From: Cyclobacteriaceae bacterium
GTDB taxonomy: Bacteria; Bacteroidota; Bacteroidia; Cytophagales; Cyclobacteriaceae
NCBI GenBank assembly: GCA_019638395.1
Contig: JAHBTX010000003.1
Location: forward strand, 124,001-188,000
Direction: 5' to 3'
DNA: 64,000 nucleotides
The position numbers and the translations under genes are program-made. Below are positions 44,636 to 53,463 of the stretch, piece after piece. Position 1 is the stretch's first letter. Every line of letters begins with the position of its first letter. Under the pieces are notes generated by a model. It saw only the letters and a list, made by a program, of their open reading frames with translations, had not been told where the DNA came from and made no database searches.

Positions 44636-46930
44636 CTATCTTTTGAGGGTAAGGTAACCGGTTTGAATTTTTCTGCCAGAGGCAAATGCGATCTTATAAA
44701 AGTAAGTGCCGCTGGGTAATTCGTTTCCATTGGTATTCAATCCACGAAATACGTTGGTGGTATTATTATAATTCTCAACCTCAAACACGATACTGCCCCA
44801 CCGATTGTAAATCGTTACCCGATTATCTCGTGTATCGGGTAAAATATCAATGTACTGAATCAGGAATACATCATTTTTGCCATCGGTTCCGGGCGAAATG
44901 GCATTATAGATTTCAATGTCTCCGATTACATCAACCTCTAGCGTCAGGGTGGCACATGCACCAAATACATCACATACCCGAATGGTCAATTGATCTTGGC
45001 CACTGAAACTAACTCCAGCATAGTTGATTTGCAACACACCATTCGTAATGGTAGCACTAGCGCCACTACCGGGTTGTTGCGTAATACTTAAAGAAGACAG
45101 ATCAAGATTATCATCGGCATCGCTGATAAGCGGAAGAAGATTAACAATTACCTGACCTTCAATAATAGTAGAAAGTGCTACCGAAGTAATTACAGGCGGT
45201 TGGTTGGTGCAAGGCCCTGCCATCACGGTAATTGTAATAGCATCTGATGTTGGACTAGTACAACCAGCTCCATCTACCACGCTTACAGAATAATTTCCAT
45301 TCGCAGTTATTGAAATTTGTTGTGTGGTTTCACCGGTTGACCATAAATAACTTGCAAAGCCGGAAGGTGCTGTAAGTGTTAGTACAGTGCTTGCACAAAT
45401 AGTTAACGCGTTTCCAACAGGGTTAATGCTAGCTGTTACCAGAGGGGGTTGTGGGTTAGGATTGATCGTGGCCGTAACCAAGGTGCGCGCACTTTCGCAA
45501 CTCCCATTATTTATCGAAACATAATAGGAAGTTGTTGTAGCAAGTGGTGGAGTGATAAATGTATCATTAATTGCGCCTGCCAAGGGAGTGCCGCCCGAGG
45601 CTACATCATACCAGCGGTATTGGCCGTTGTTTCCGCCCGAGGCCGAAAGCGTTATGGTTGAATTGATTCCGCAAGTACTGTTATTGTTTACCAGTGGTGC
45701 AGGGGGGATGGTATTGATAAAAGCAGTAACAGGCGTACGGGTACTTTCGCAGGTTCCGTTTTGTATAGAAACAAAATACGTGGTGGTATCGGTAAGCACC
45801 GGAGTTTGAAACGAACTTTCAGTCACTCCGGCAATGGCATTCACAGCAGTAAGTGATGTGTACCATTGATAGTTTTGCGTTGCAGTCGCACCCGATGCAG
45901 AAAGCAACACACTGCCATCACCACACCGGGCTGCAGCTACCACGCCAGGTGAACTTATTGGATCGCAAATGATAGCAGGAGTGGCAAAAGCATGCACTGC
46001 CTGTTTGCTGCGTTTGTTTGCATTATCAATTGCTGTAACGCGAATTTCATAATCGGTGCCGGGCAAGAGCCCGTCCAGTACAGCATTAAAATCGAGCGTG
46101 AGGTTTGCTGTGGGGAGGAAGTTTGTAAGGGTGCGTGGTTCAGATGGTGTTTGAGTAGCGATATCTTTATAGAAATATTCCAACGCAACAATTTCAGTTC
46201 CTGAGTTAGCGCTGTAAAAGGGTCTTGCTGTGGGCAAACTCCATCGTCCGTTTACATCTTCCGTGCGCAGGTAAAGGGTATGAAAACCATCCGGCACATT
46301 GGTTAAGTTGATAACAATGCTCTCTGTAATGTTATTCGTAGCCAACGCAACCTGCCCGGCATTGCCAAGGCCCGGATCGGTATCAATAAAATATTCAAAA
46401 CGTTTTAACGCAGGCGTTGGGGCCGACTGTGCATTGTTCTGCACAAACACCGGATGAATGACCGGAATACTCCACAACCCGTTGGTGTCTTTTGCCCGAA
46501 TATAAAGCGCATGAAACCCTTCGCTCACCGTACCTAACGGCACCGTAAAATTTTGTGTGATGTTGACAGCGCTAGTGATAGGAATGTTGAGACCGTTGCC
46601 CAACCCGGGATCGGTATCAAAAAAATATTCTACACGCGTAAGGGGTGTAACACTGGCGCTTTGTGCGGAGAGTTGTACATACACCGGATGAATCACCGGA
46701 ATGCTCCATAAACCGTTGTTGTCTTTCGCGCGGATATACAAGGCATGAAAGCCTTGACTAACGGTACCCAATGGTACGGTAAAACCTTGTGTAATAGTGG
46801 CAGCACTGGTAATGGGAATAGCAATACCGTTACCAAAGCCAGGATCATTATCAAAGAAATACTCTATGCGTGTAATGGTTTGCGCTTGCAGTGTGGCACT
46901 GAGCAGAAAAAGGTATAGCCAACGGTGCAT
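44636..46930 (-). CDS. T9SS type-B surface protein with EYFFD repeats and Ig-like domains
   Basis: 764 residues from the ATG at 46930, which begins a typical signal peptide (HRWLYLFLLSATLQAQ). As sequenced, the frame continues upstream into the beta-helix gene, but only through a frameshift there. Three repeats of about 75 residues follow (EYFFDNDPGFGNGI, then VPLGTVSQGFHALYIRAKD and GLWSIPVIHP), then an FN3-like segment (LLPGTDYEIRVTAIDNANK), three Ig-like modules (QYRWYDVASGGTPLAG and similar), a cadherin-like module and the sorting domain (YNAISPGTDGKNDVF, YNRWGSIVFEVENY, final LTLKR). It should be exported by Sec and then T9SS. EYFFD-type repeats are common in Bacteroidota surface proteins; their ligand is not known. 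Confidence 0.85.
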   Translation of the reverse strand: MHRWLYLFLLSATLQAQTITRIEYFFDNDPGFGNGIAIPITSAATITQGFTVPLGTVSQGFHALYIRAKDNNGLWSIPVIHPVYVQLSAQSASVTPLTRVEYFFDTDPGLGNGLNIPITSAVNITQNFTVPLGTVSEGFHALYIRAKDTNGLWSIPVIHPVFVQNNAQSAPTPALKRFEYFIDTDPGLGNAGQVALATNNITESIVINLTNVPDGFHTLYLRTEDVNGRWSLPTARPFYSANSGTEIVALEYFYKDIATQTPSEPRTLTNFLPTANLTLDFNAVLDGLLPGTDYEIRVTAIDNANKRSKQAVHAFATPAIICDPISSPGVVAAARCGDGSVLLSASGATATQNYQWYTSLTAVNAIAGVTESSFQTPVLTDTTTYFVSIQNGTCESTRTPVTAFINTIPPAPLVNNNSTCGINSTITLSASGGNNGQYRWYDVASGGTPLAGAINDTFITPPLATTTSYYVSINNGSCESARTLVTATINPNPQPPLVTASINPVGNALTICASTVLTLTAPSGFASYLWSTGETTQQISITANGNYSVSVVDGAGCTSPTSDAITITVMAGPCTNQPPVITSVALSTIIEGQVIVNLLPLISDADDNLDLSSLSITQQPGSGASATITNGVLQINYAGVSFSGQDQLTIRVCDVFGACATLTLEVDVIGDIEIYNAISPGTDGKNDVFLIQYIDILPDTRDNRVTIYNRWGSIVFEVENYNNTTNVFRGLNTNGNELPSGTYFYKIAFASGRKIQTGYLTLKR

Positions 46931-46937
46931 ACGCGGT

Positions 46938-47971
46938 TTAGTTATTGGATTTTGCTTTGATTTCAATAGGAAGCCCGGTATCTTTTCACCCGTTAAAGGA
47001 GCTTCAAGGCTATAGATAGTCGGTATGGGCGGTATGCCTGAGAGCACATAGGGTTCTGCTCCGCCAAACATGCCCATATCCGTTCCGTTATAGCCGCTGC
47101 CAATGGCGGGTGAGCCGTCTTTGAGTTTCCATTGGCCATCTAATGTGCCGGTGCCGACAAATATGTTGGCTGGTAGAACATTGAGTATGTTGCCGTTCTC
47201 TGATGGAAGGTTATTACTACCAACTGAAACGTTGTTGCGGACAACACAATTATTTAAAATTTGAGACGTAACTGAAAATAGGATGTTGTTTTGAACTAAA
47301 GCATTCTCAAGTTCGATTTGAAAATCGAATATATTATTTGCAAATTCTAGACTAGATCCAAATGCTGTAATTGCTCGAATACTACCTGTTCCAGGAATAA
47401 AGAAATTATTATTTATTCTAATATTATTATTCCCAGGATTAAGAAGAATATGTCTTGTGAGATTAAAATTTCTGTCAAAGTAACTCTGCACAATTTGTAT
47501 TGCTGACCCTGAAATTGTAATTCTATTATGTGATCCGCAACTTGATCCATTGTTAGCAAAATGATTACGCTTAATCATGATGTTATTTGTTGAAATAACC
47601 ACACTTCCTAAATGTGTAATACCCATCATGGCAGAGCCTTCCGATCCCGCTGCAAACTCTACCCCAACATTACAAGGATCAGTCGTTAGACGTAGAAAGG
47701 CAGCCGCAAGCGAAACCTGTGTCTCTGGGTTATTCAAAAAGTAGCCCGGGCCAATAATGATGAGTCGTTTGTTGATGGTCACTTTTGTGGTGATGTAACT
47801 CACCCCGGAGCCAATCAGGTATAAAGTATCACCGATACTGGCGCCATCGTGGGCTTCTTGTAAATTGGTAAAATCTTTAGAGGCGCTGCCGGGGTTGCTG
47901 TCTACAATCCAGATTTTACCAAACACCGTATTGGTAAGAGTTAATAGAATAAGTACGTAAAGTGTTTTCAT
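46938..47971 (-). pseudogene. Secreted right-handed beta-helix protein, frameshift near its 3' end
   Basis: Signal peptide at 1-18 (LYVLILLTLTNTVFG), then KIWIVDSNPGSASKDFTNLQEAHDGA and a series of short strand repeats with Asn ladders (IRINNNFF, LEFANNIF, LVQNNILF, CVVRNNVS), as in parallel beta-helix proteins. It ends DGSPAIGSGYNGTDMGMFGG and a proline-rich tail. After TGEK the frame is lost; one extra A near 46980-46987 would restore the end found in the paralogue (GLPIEIKAKSNN) with TAA at 46938, just before the next gene's ATG at 46930. As sequenced, it runs on into that gene and makes an artificial 1111-residue fusion with an internal signal peptide. No T9SS sorting domain is present. 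Function unknown; possibly glycan binding. Confidence 0.78.
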
Positions 47972-47990
47972 AGTTAGGTATCTCTTTGCT

Positions 47991-49054
47991 TTAGTTATTT
48001 GACTTAGCCTTAATGGTAATCGGCAGCCCGGTATTTTTCTCGCCTACAGCCGGGGCGTTGAGTTGGTAAATGGTAGGAATAGGCGGAATGCCCGAGAGCA
48101 CATAGGGCTCTTCGCCACCAAACATGCCCATGTCTACCCCTTCGAAACCGGAGCCAATGGCGGGAGAGCCATCTTTGAGTTTCCATCGGCCATCCATTGT
48201 ACCCGTATTAACAAATAGAGAATTAATATTTGCAAGGTTTATATTTCCATTACCAGATGGAAGAAAACCTTGATTTGTCAAATTATTCTGCACTTGTGAA
48301 TTATTCACAGCATAATTAAAGGAGCTAGTGGGGAAAATAATATTTCGAACAGTGGCATTACTTACACCGATTCCACCCTGAATTATATTGTTGGTGATTT
48401 CAACCCCTGAATTGTTGGATGATAGTATTGCCCAAACGGTGAGACCAGTACTACAACCATTACCAGGAATTCCACAACCGTTTGATAAATAGTTGTTTCG
48501 TATTAATACATTCGATAAGCCATCAGTAATAAAAATGCTAAGTGCTAATGAACCCGTAGGTTGAAAATAGTTCTGAGCAACATACGTTTGAGAGCCACTT
48601 ATTGTAAGCCTTACGTTCGAGCTGCATGATGAATTACTACTTTGCATAAAGTGGTTTCTTTTGATCATTATGTTATTGTATTCACATACGCAGTTCCACG
48701 AATAGTTAAACCCATCATGACCGACCCCGCTGATCCTTCACTAAAAACTATCGTTTGGTTGCAGGTGGAAACCGTGAGAAAGGCAGGTTGTAACGATACC
48801 TGCGTTTCCGGATTATCAAAGAAATAACCAGGCCCGATAATGATGAGCCTTTTAGTAACATTGAGTCCCTCAGAAACGTAACTCACCCCGGAACCAATCA
48901 AATACAACGTATCACCGGCACTGGCGCCATCGTGGGCTGCTTGCAAATTCACAAAATCTTTTGAGGCACTGCCCGGGTTGCTGTCTACAATCCAGATTTT
49001 GGCGGAAAGGGTGAGGGGAAATACCAACAAGGTAAAGAGGCAAAAGAGTTTCAT
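47991..49054 (-). pseudogene. Secreted right-handed beta-helix protein, paralogue, interrupted by a frameshift
   Basis: The first 127 codons from ATG 49054 give a signal peptide (LFCLFTLLVFPLTLSA) and KIWIVDSNPGSASKDFVNLQ, then run into a TAA after AYVNT. The remaining frame starts at IMIKRNHF and ends GLPITIKAKSNN. In the paralogue the same place reads STNNIMIKRNHF, and adding one A at about 48676-48677 gives NTNNIMIKRNHF here. The repaired protein would be about 354 residues, with Asn-rich strand repeats (VLIRNNYL, VEITNNII, SQVQNNLT) and the DGSPAIGSGFEGVDMGMFGG end. It is the first gene of the operon. It shares the beta-helix fold with the next gene, 19 bp downstream, and looks like a tandem duplicate. 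Confidence 0.78.
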
Positions 49055-49357
49055 ATTTTACTTAGGTTAAACAGGTATTATAAAGCACCATTATTTACCC
49101 ACTTTAAGCAATAGGGATTTATCCCTAAATTCATTGGTTGCTTTATGCTTTAAGCTATTAGCTATTAAACTTGTTAAAACTATGACAGCAAGCAGAAGTT
49201 GAGAATCTCACATGAAGATAGTTTAATAGATTTGATTTCTACCATAGTTCATGTAAGCATCGTGTTGTTAGTAAGCGTTTTAATAGAACTCTAACCACTT
49301 TTTAAAAACCTCGCACTCTTAAAATCTTTAGTTTTGAAGGCGTAGTTAACTTGTAGT
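49055..49357. promoter_or_regulatory. Divergent regulatory region with a palindrome at 49112-49127
   Basis: This 303-bp gap separates the beta-helix/surface operon (minus) from a LuxR-type regulator gene (plus). TAGGGAT-TT-ATCCCTA at 49112-49127 is a perfect 7-bp inverted repeat, 58-73 bp upstream of the operon's first ATG, a usual activator or operator distance. AT-rich stretches on both sides could hold promoters, but no clear TAnnTTTG box is seen. No RNA gene or further ORF is recognised. The neighbouring regulator is a natural candidate to bind here. Confidence 0.4.
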
Positions 49358-50155
49358 ATGCCAAACACATACCTTAAAAAAGTTTCCCCTCAAGAATTCC
49401 AACAAGAAAGAACAAGCCCGCATGAGTCTTTAGATTCAAGTTCCGTACTTTCCTTTTTTACACCTGCCCTACAGCAGATTGATACCTTTGCCATCGGAAG
49501 ATACTTTTGGTTCATTGCCGATACCACCACATTTAAAAATTTGTATACGGGTGGAGTGCTGGAAGAAATGATTCCAGTAAAGATGGACGAGTTTATCGGT
49601 GGTGCACCCGATGTACTTTTTGCAAATTGCTTCCCTGAAGACCTGGAAAAAATGTTATCCTTCTCTCAGTATTTCAACAGGTATTATGGCCAGCTAACAG
49701 TTAGTGAACGGAAACATATACGGACAACAATTTTCATACGACTTAAAAATCTACAAGGGCAATACTATTGGGTTATGGTGCAATATCTTGATGTAATTTT
49801 TAATAGCGAAGGCAGATTGCTCTATATGCTAACACTTATTACCGATGTATCGCATTTAAAAAAAGATGGTGTGGCTACCATGACGATCATGGATTCGCGT
49901 AATAAACAAAGTCAGTTATTTTTATGTGTTGATGGGGTAGATACCGAATTGCAACAAACTATTCCCAAAATATCGGATCGCGAATTAGAGGTACTGAGTT
50001 GGATTGTGAAAGGCTATAGCAGCAAACAGATTGCGGACACACTTCATCTTGCTAGGAAAACGGTAGACAACCATCGCCAGAACCTACTCCGAAAAACACA
50101 AACCAAATCTACCGGTGAATTGGTGGCATTTGCTATGAATCATGGTGTGCTTTAA
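49358..50155 (+). CDS. LuxR-family transcriptional regulator with PAS-like N-terminal domain
   Basis: 265 residues. No receiver domain is present. The N-terminal 175 residues have the spacing of a PAS fold (FAIGRYFWFIADTTTF, then IRLKNLQGQYYWVMVQYLDVIFNSEGRLLYMLTLITDVS split over its strands), so it may sense a small molecule or redox signal. The C-terminal GerE HTH (about 200-262) has ISDRELEVLSWIVKGYSSKQIAD and LARKTVDNHRQNLLRKT. It is divergent from the beta-helix/surface-protein operon and separated by a region with a palindrome. It is therefore a candidate local regulator. Signal and targets are not known. Confidence 0.85.
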   Translation: MPNTYLKKVSPQEFQQERTSPHESLDSSSVLSFFTPALQQIDTFAIGRYFWFIADTTTFKNLYTGGVLEEMIPVKMDEFIGGAPDVLFANCFPEDLEKMLSFSQYFNRYYGQLTVSERKHIRTTIFIRLKNLQGQYYWVMVQYLDVIFNSEGRLLYMLTLITDVSHLKKDGVATMTIMDSRNKQSQLFLCVDGVDTELQQTIPKISDRELEVLSWIVKGYSSKQIADTLHLARKTVDNHRQNLLRKTQTKSTGELVAFAMNHGVL

Positions 50156-50248
50156 CATTGGAAGTCGTCCAGGATTGTTAGGAAGTAGTTAATTGAAGTA
50201 AGGCACAGGTAATTGAATGTGAGAATTTACGGTTTTACTCAATTTTCT

Positions 50249-50256
50249 TAGCTTTG
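50249..50256 (+). promoter_or_regulatory. Bacteroidota-type -7 promoter box of ftsK
   Basis: TAGCTTTG matches the Bacteroidota -7 consensus TAnnTTTG exactly and lies 17 bp before the ftsK ATG. A TTTAC at about 50226-50230, some 19 bp upstream, could be the -33 element. The resulting leader would be very short, which is usual in this phylum. Confidence 0.5.
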
Positions 50257-50272
50257 AGTACTTTTTAAACTG

Positions 50273-52720
50273 ATGGCCGAAAACACCTACAAATCCAATA
50301 CCTTTAAGAAACCCGAAAAAGAAAAAAAATCGAAGTCAAGTAAATCCAAATCCCGGTTCTCGTTCGGTTTTTTTAAAGATCCTCGTTTCGCCCTTGCACT
50401 GGGTTTTTTCCTACTCGTTACTTCGCTCTACTTTTTTGTAGCGTTTGTATCGTATCTGTTTACAGGCAAAGCCGATCAAAGTGTAATACTGGCTTTCTTC
50501 GATACCTCACTTGCCGAATCGGGTCAGGAAGTTGATAACTGGTTAGGATTGTATGGCGCCATCACCTCGCATTTTCTAATTCACCAATGGTTGGGTATTT
50601 CAGCTTTCTTTATTCCACCCCTGCTATTTTTAGTAGGCTTTAAACTTGTTTTTAAACGCGAGTTGGTTTCCATCTTCTCGGCTTTTATCCTTTCGGTCTT
50701 TGCCGGATTGTGGCTTAGTTTATTGTTGGGTTACATTACGCATAGTATTTCGGGTGTTACCGAAATTGGATTTTTAAGTGGCGGACTTGGATTTGAGCTG
50801 GCAAAAATTTCCACCGGGCTTTTTGGGTGGGGCACCTTCCTGATTCTGGCGCTGTCGCTCTTTATATTTATAATCTATTATTTTAATATAACAGCCATCC
50901 ACGCCTTTCAGGTAAAAGACCCCAAACCAATGGGCAACGAGGCCATTTTGGCCGATGAACCAGAGCAGAAGCCAACATACTCTGATGAGCGGGATAACTG
51001 GTCCGAACAGCAAGCAGATGAGGAAATAATTCCTGAGCCGGTTTTGGTACCCGAAGTTGAAATACCCACCAACGAAGTTAGCCTGGAAGTATCAACACCG
51101 GTTACTAAAAAAGTTGAAGTTGATGAACCCCTTTTTACGGTAGAGGAAACCAAAGACGATACAGAAGAACTTGCCGAGCAATTGGTAGAAGCGCAGGGCG
51201 TTTACGATCCCACGCTGGATTTAAGCAATTATAAACTACCACCCATTGAATTGCTGAATGAGTATGAAGCAAGTAAAGTGCAGGTAACTGCAGAGGAACT
51301 TAATCAGAACAAGGATCGTATTCTGAACACACTTACCAATTTCAAAATTGGTATTCAAAGTATTAAGGCTACAATAGGCCCAACCGTAACCTTGTATGAA
51401 ATTGTGCCCGATGCCGGCATTAAAATCTCGCGCATCAAAAACCTGGAAGACGACATTGCGCTAAGCCTGGCCGCATTGGGCATTCGCATTATCGCGCCAA
51501 TCCCCGGTAAAGGAACCATTGGTATTGAAGTACCGAACAAAAACCGCGAAATGGTTAGCATTCGCTCGGTGCTGGGATCAGAACGTTTTCAGAAAACAGA
51601 TAAGGAATTGCCAATCGCTATTGGTAAAACTATCAGCAACGAATTAATGGTAATTGACCTTACCAAGATGCCTCATATTCTGGTAGCGGGTGCTACGGGT
51701 CAGGGCAAATCGGTTGGGTTGAATGTTATTCTTACTTCTCTGTTATATAAGCGTCATCCCAGTCAGCTTAAGTTTGTTTTGGTCGATCCTAAAAAGGTGG
51801 AGATGTCGCTCTTCAGTAAAATTGAACGCCACTATCTTGCCAAACTTCCCAATAGCGAAGAAGCCATCATTACCGATACTAAAAAAGTTGTTTACACGCT
51901 TAACTCACTTTGCATCGAGATGGAGAACCGCTATGAAATTTTGAAAGATGCGGGTGCAAAAAATATTAAAGAGTACAACGCCAAGTTTGTTTCGCGTAAG
52001 CTTAACCCGAAAGAGGGCCATCGGTTTTTGCCATACATTGTATTGGTAATTGATGAGTTGGCCGATTTGATGATGACGGCCGGCAAGGAAGTAGAAACAC
52101 CTATTGCGCGATTGGCGCAGTTAGCCCGGGCCATTGGTATTCACTTAGTGGTTGCCACACAACGCCCTTCGGTAAACGTAATTACGGGTGTTATCAAAGC
52201 AAACTTCCCGGCTCGGTTGTCCTTCCGTGTTACATCCAAAATTGACTCGCGCACAATTTTGGATACCGGTGGTGCCGATCAGTTAATTGGCCAGGGCGAT
52301 ATGTTGCTTTCAACAGGTTCGGAAATTGTACGCTTGCAAAGTCCGTTTGTTGATACACCTGAGATTGAACGCATTTGTGATTTTATTGGCTCGCAACGCG
52401 GGTACGATTCGGCCTATATGCTACCCGAGTTTGAAGGCGAAGATGAGGGAGGTGCAGCAGCCGTTGATCTTGCCGAGCGCGATGCTTTGTTTGAAGAAGC
52501 AGCACGCGTAATTGTAAACCATCAACAAGGAAGCACCTCGTTAATTCAACGCAAGCTCAAATTAGGATATAATCGGGCCGGACGTTTGATAGATCAGTTG
52601 GAAGCCGCTAAAATTGTGGGCCCGTTCGAAGGCTCCAAAGCCCGCGAGGTTTTAATTAAAGACCCGATGAGTTTGGAACAATTATTGAACGATTTGAAAG
52701 AAAAACATTCGCAATCTTAA
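50273..52720 (+). CDS. ftsK: DNA translocase FtsK
   Basis: 815 residues. A basic Lys/Ser-rich start (about 1-30) precedes four transmembrane helices (about 40-215), a charged acidic/proline linker (about 225-300), then the alpha/beta motor with Walker A GATGQGKS at 473-480 and Walker B VLVIDELADLMM. QRPSVNVITG and RVTSKIDSRTILD follow. The C-terminal winged-helix gamma domain (about 745-800, STSLIQRKLKLGYNRAGRLIDQLE) reads KOPS-type polar sequences. It pumps chromosomal DNA through the closing septum and activates XerCD at dif. The gene is followed by lolA with a 6-bp gap, an arrangement usual in Bacteroidota. Confidence 0.96.
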   Translation: MAENTYKSNTFKKPEKEKKSKSSKSKSRFSFGFFKDPRFALALGFFLLVTSLYFFVAFVSYLFTGKADQSVILAFFDTSLAESGQEVDNWLGLYGAITSHFLIHQWLGISAFFIPPLLFLVGFKLVFKRELVSIFSAFILSVFAGLWLSLLLGYITHSISGVTEIGFLSGGLGFELAKISTGLFGWGTFLILALSLFIFIIYYFNITAIHAFQVKDPKPMGNEAILADEPEQKPTYSDERDNWSEQQADEEIIPEPVLVPEVEIPTNEVSLEVSTPVTKKVEVDEPLFTVEETKDDTEELAEQLVEAQGVYDPTLDLSNYKLPPIELLNEYEASKVQVTAEELNQNKDRILNTLTNFKIGIQSIKATIGPTVTLYEIVPDAGIKISRIKNLEDDIALSLAALGIRIIAPIPGKGTIGIEVPNKNREMVSIRSVLGSERFQKTDKELPIAIGKTISNELMVIDLTKMPHILVAGATGQGKSVGLNVILTSLLYKRHPSQLKFVLVDPKKVEMSLFSKIERHYLAKLPNSEEAIITDTKKVVYTLNSLCIEMENRYEILKDAGAKNIKEYNAKFVSRKLNPKEGHRFLPYIVLVIDELADLMMTAGKEVETPIARLAQLARAIGIHLVVATQRPSVNVITGVIKANFPARLSFRVTSKIDSRTILDTGGADQLIGQGDMLLSTGSEIVRLQSPFVDTPEIERICDFIGSQRGYDSAYMLPEFEGEDEGGAAAVDLAERDALFEEAARVIVNHQQGSTSLIQRKLKLGYNRAGRLIDQLEAAKIVGPFEGSKAREVLIKDPMSLEQLLNDLKEKHSQS

Positions 52721-52726
52721 ATTTAG

Positions 52727-53368
52727 ATGATGAAAAAGCTCTTTATCGTAGCCCTTTTGCTTGTGGCAGCCTCCGCTCAGGCTCAGTACGACCCCAAAGC
52801 CCTCGAAATTCTGGAGGCGATGAGTAAAAAATATAAAGCCATTGCCACCTTTGAAGCCAATCTTACTTCAGGGCTTACCAATGACAGCGAAGGCGTAAAG
52901 GAAGAGTTTAAAGGTAAGATTACGGTTAAAGGCGATAAATTTAGGTTGCTGTTAGACGATCAGGAAGTAATTAATAATGGTACCACGGTGTGGACATACC
53001 TGCCGGCAGCCAAAGAAGTGAATATCGATAATTTCGATCCTAACTCGGATGAGGTAAACCCTACTAAGATTTTTGATATGTATAAAAAAGGCTTCAAGTA
53101 TTTATACCTGGCCGATAAAACAGAAGGCGGTGTTTTGTGTGAAGAAGTTGACTTAGTGCCGGAAAAAAAAGATGCCCAGTATTTCAAAATCAAAATGATG
53201 ATTTCAAAGAAAGATAAGAGCATTCAAAGCTGGACGATGTTCGATCGTTCCGGCAATCGCTATAAATACACCATTACCAAGTTTGTGCCCAACGTGAAGG
53301 TAGATGATGCTTTCTTTACGTTCGATGTAAAAAAGTACCCGGGTGTGGAGGTGATTGATTTGAGGTAG
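52727..53368 (+). CDS. lolA: LolA-like outer-membrane lipoprotein carrier protein
   Basis: 213 residues with a signal peptide (KKLFIVALLLVAASAQAQ). Two adjacent ATG codons (52727 and 52730) are equally possible starts. The mature part follows the LolA pattern: ALEILEAMSKKYKAIATFEANL, GKITVKGDKFRLLLDDQEVINNGTTVW split over strands, then NPTKIFDMYKKGFKYLY and a beta-rich C-terminus with KIKMMISKKDKSIQSW. It should be a half-barrel periplasmic chaperone that ferries lipoproteins from the inner to the outer membrane. Lipoproteins are abundant in this window, including those at 7.9, 28.0, 33.3, 40.0 and 40.8 kb. It lies 6 bp behind ftsK and is closed by a terminator. Confidence 0.88.
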   Translation: MMKKLFIVALLLVAASAQAQYDPKALEILEAMSKKYKAIATFEANLTSGLTNDSEGVKEEFKGKITVKGDKFRLLLDDQEVINNGTTVWTYLPAAKEVNIDNFDPNSDEVNPTKIFDMYKKGFKYLYLADKTEGGVLCEEVDLVPEKKDAQYFKIKMMISKKDKSIQSWTMFDRSGNRYKYTITKFVPNVKVDDAFFTFDVKKYPGVEVIDLR

Positions 53369-53389
53369 AAAAAATTAAGTTCTTAATGA

Positions 53390-53413
53390 AGGTCGCCACT
53401 GAGCGACCTTTTT
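53390..53413 (+). terminator. Intrinsic terminator after lolA
   Basis: AGGTCGC (53390-53396) and GCGACCT (53403-53409) form a perfect 7-bp stem with a six-base loop, followed by a T-rich tract. It begins 21 bp after the lolA stop and separates the ftsK-lolA unit from pyrF. Confidence 0.88.
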
Positions 53414-53463
53414 GTTTTTCAGTGCCTGTCAATTGTTTACCTTCAAACCAAAATTGAAGTATT

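Noticed and set aside
44636-47971. A single 1111-residue multidomain protein
   Set aside because: An internal signal peptide and the out-of-frame paralogue ending show two genes joined by a one-base frameshift.
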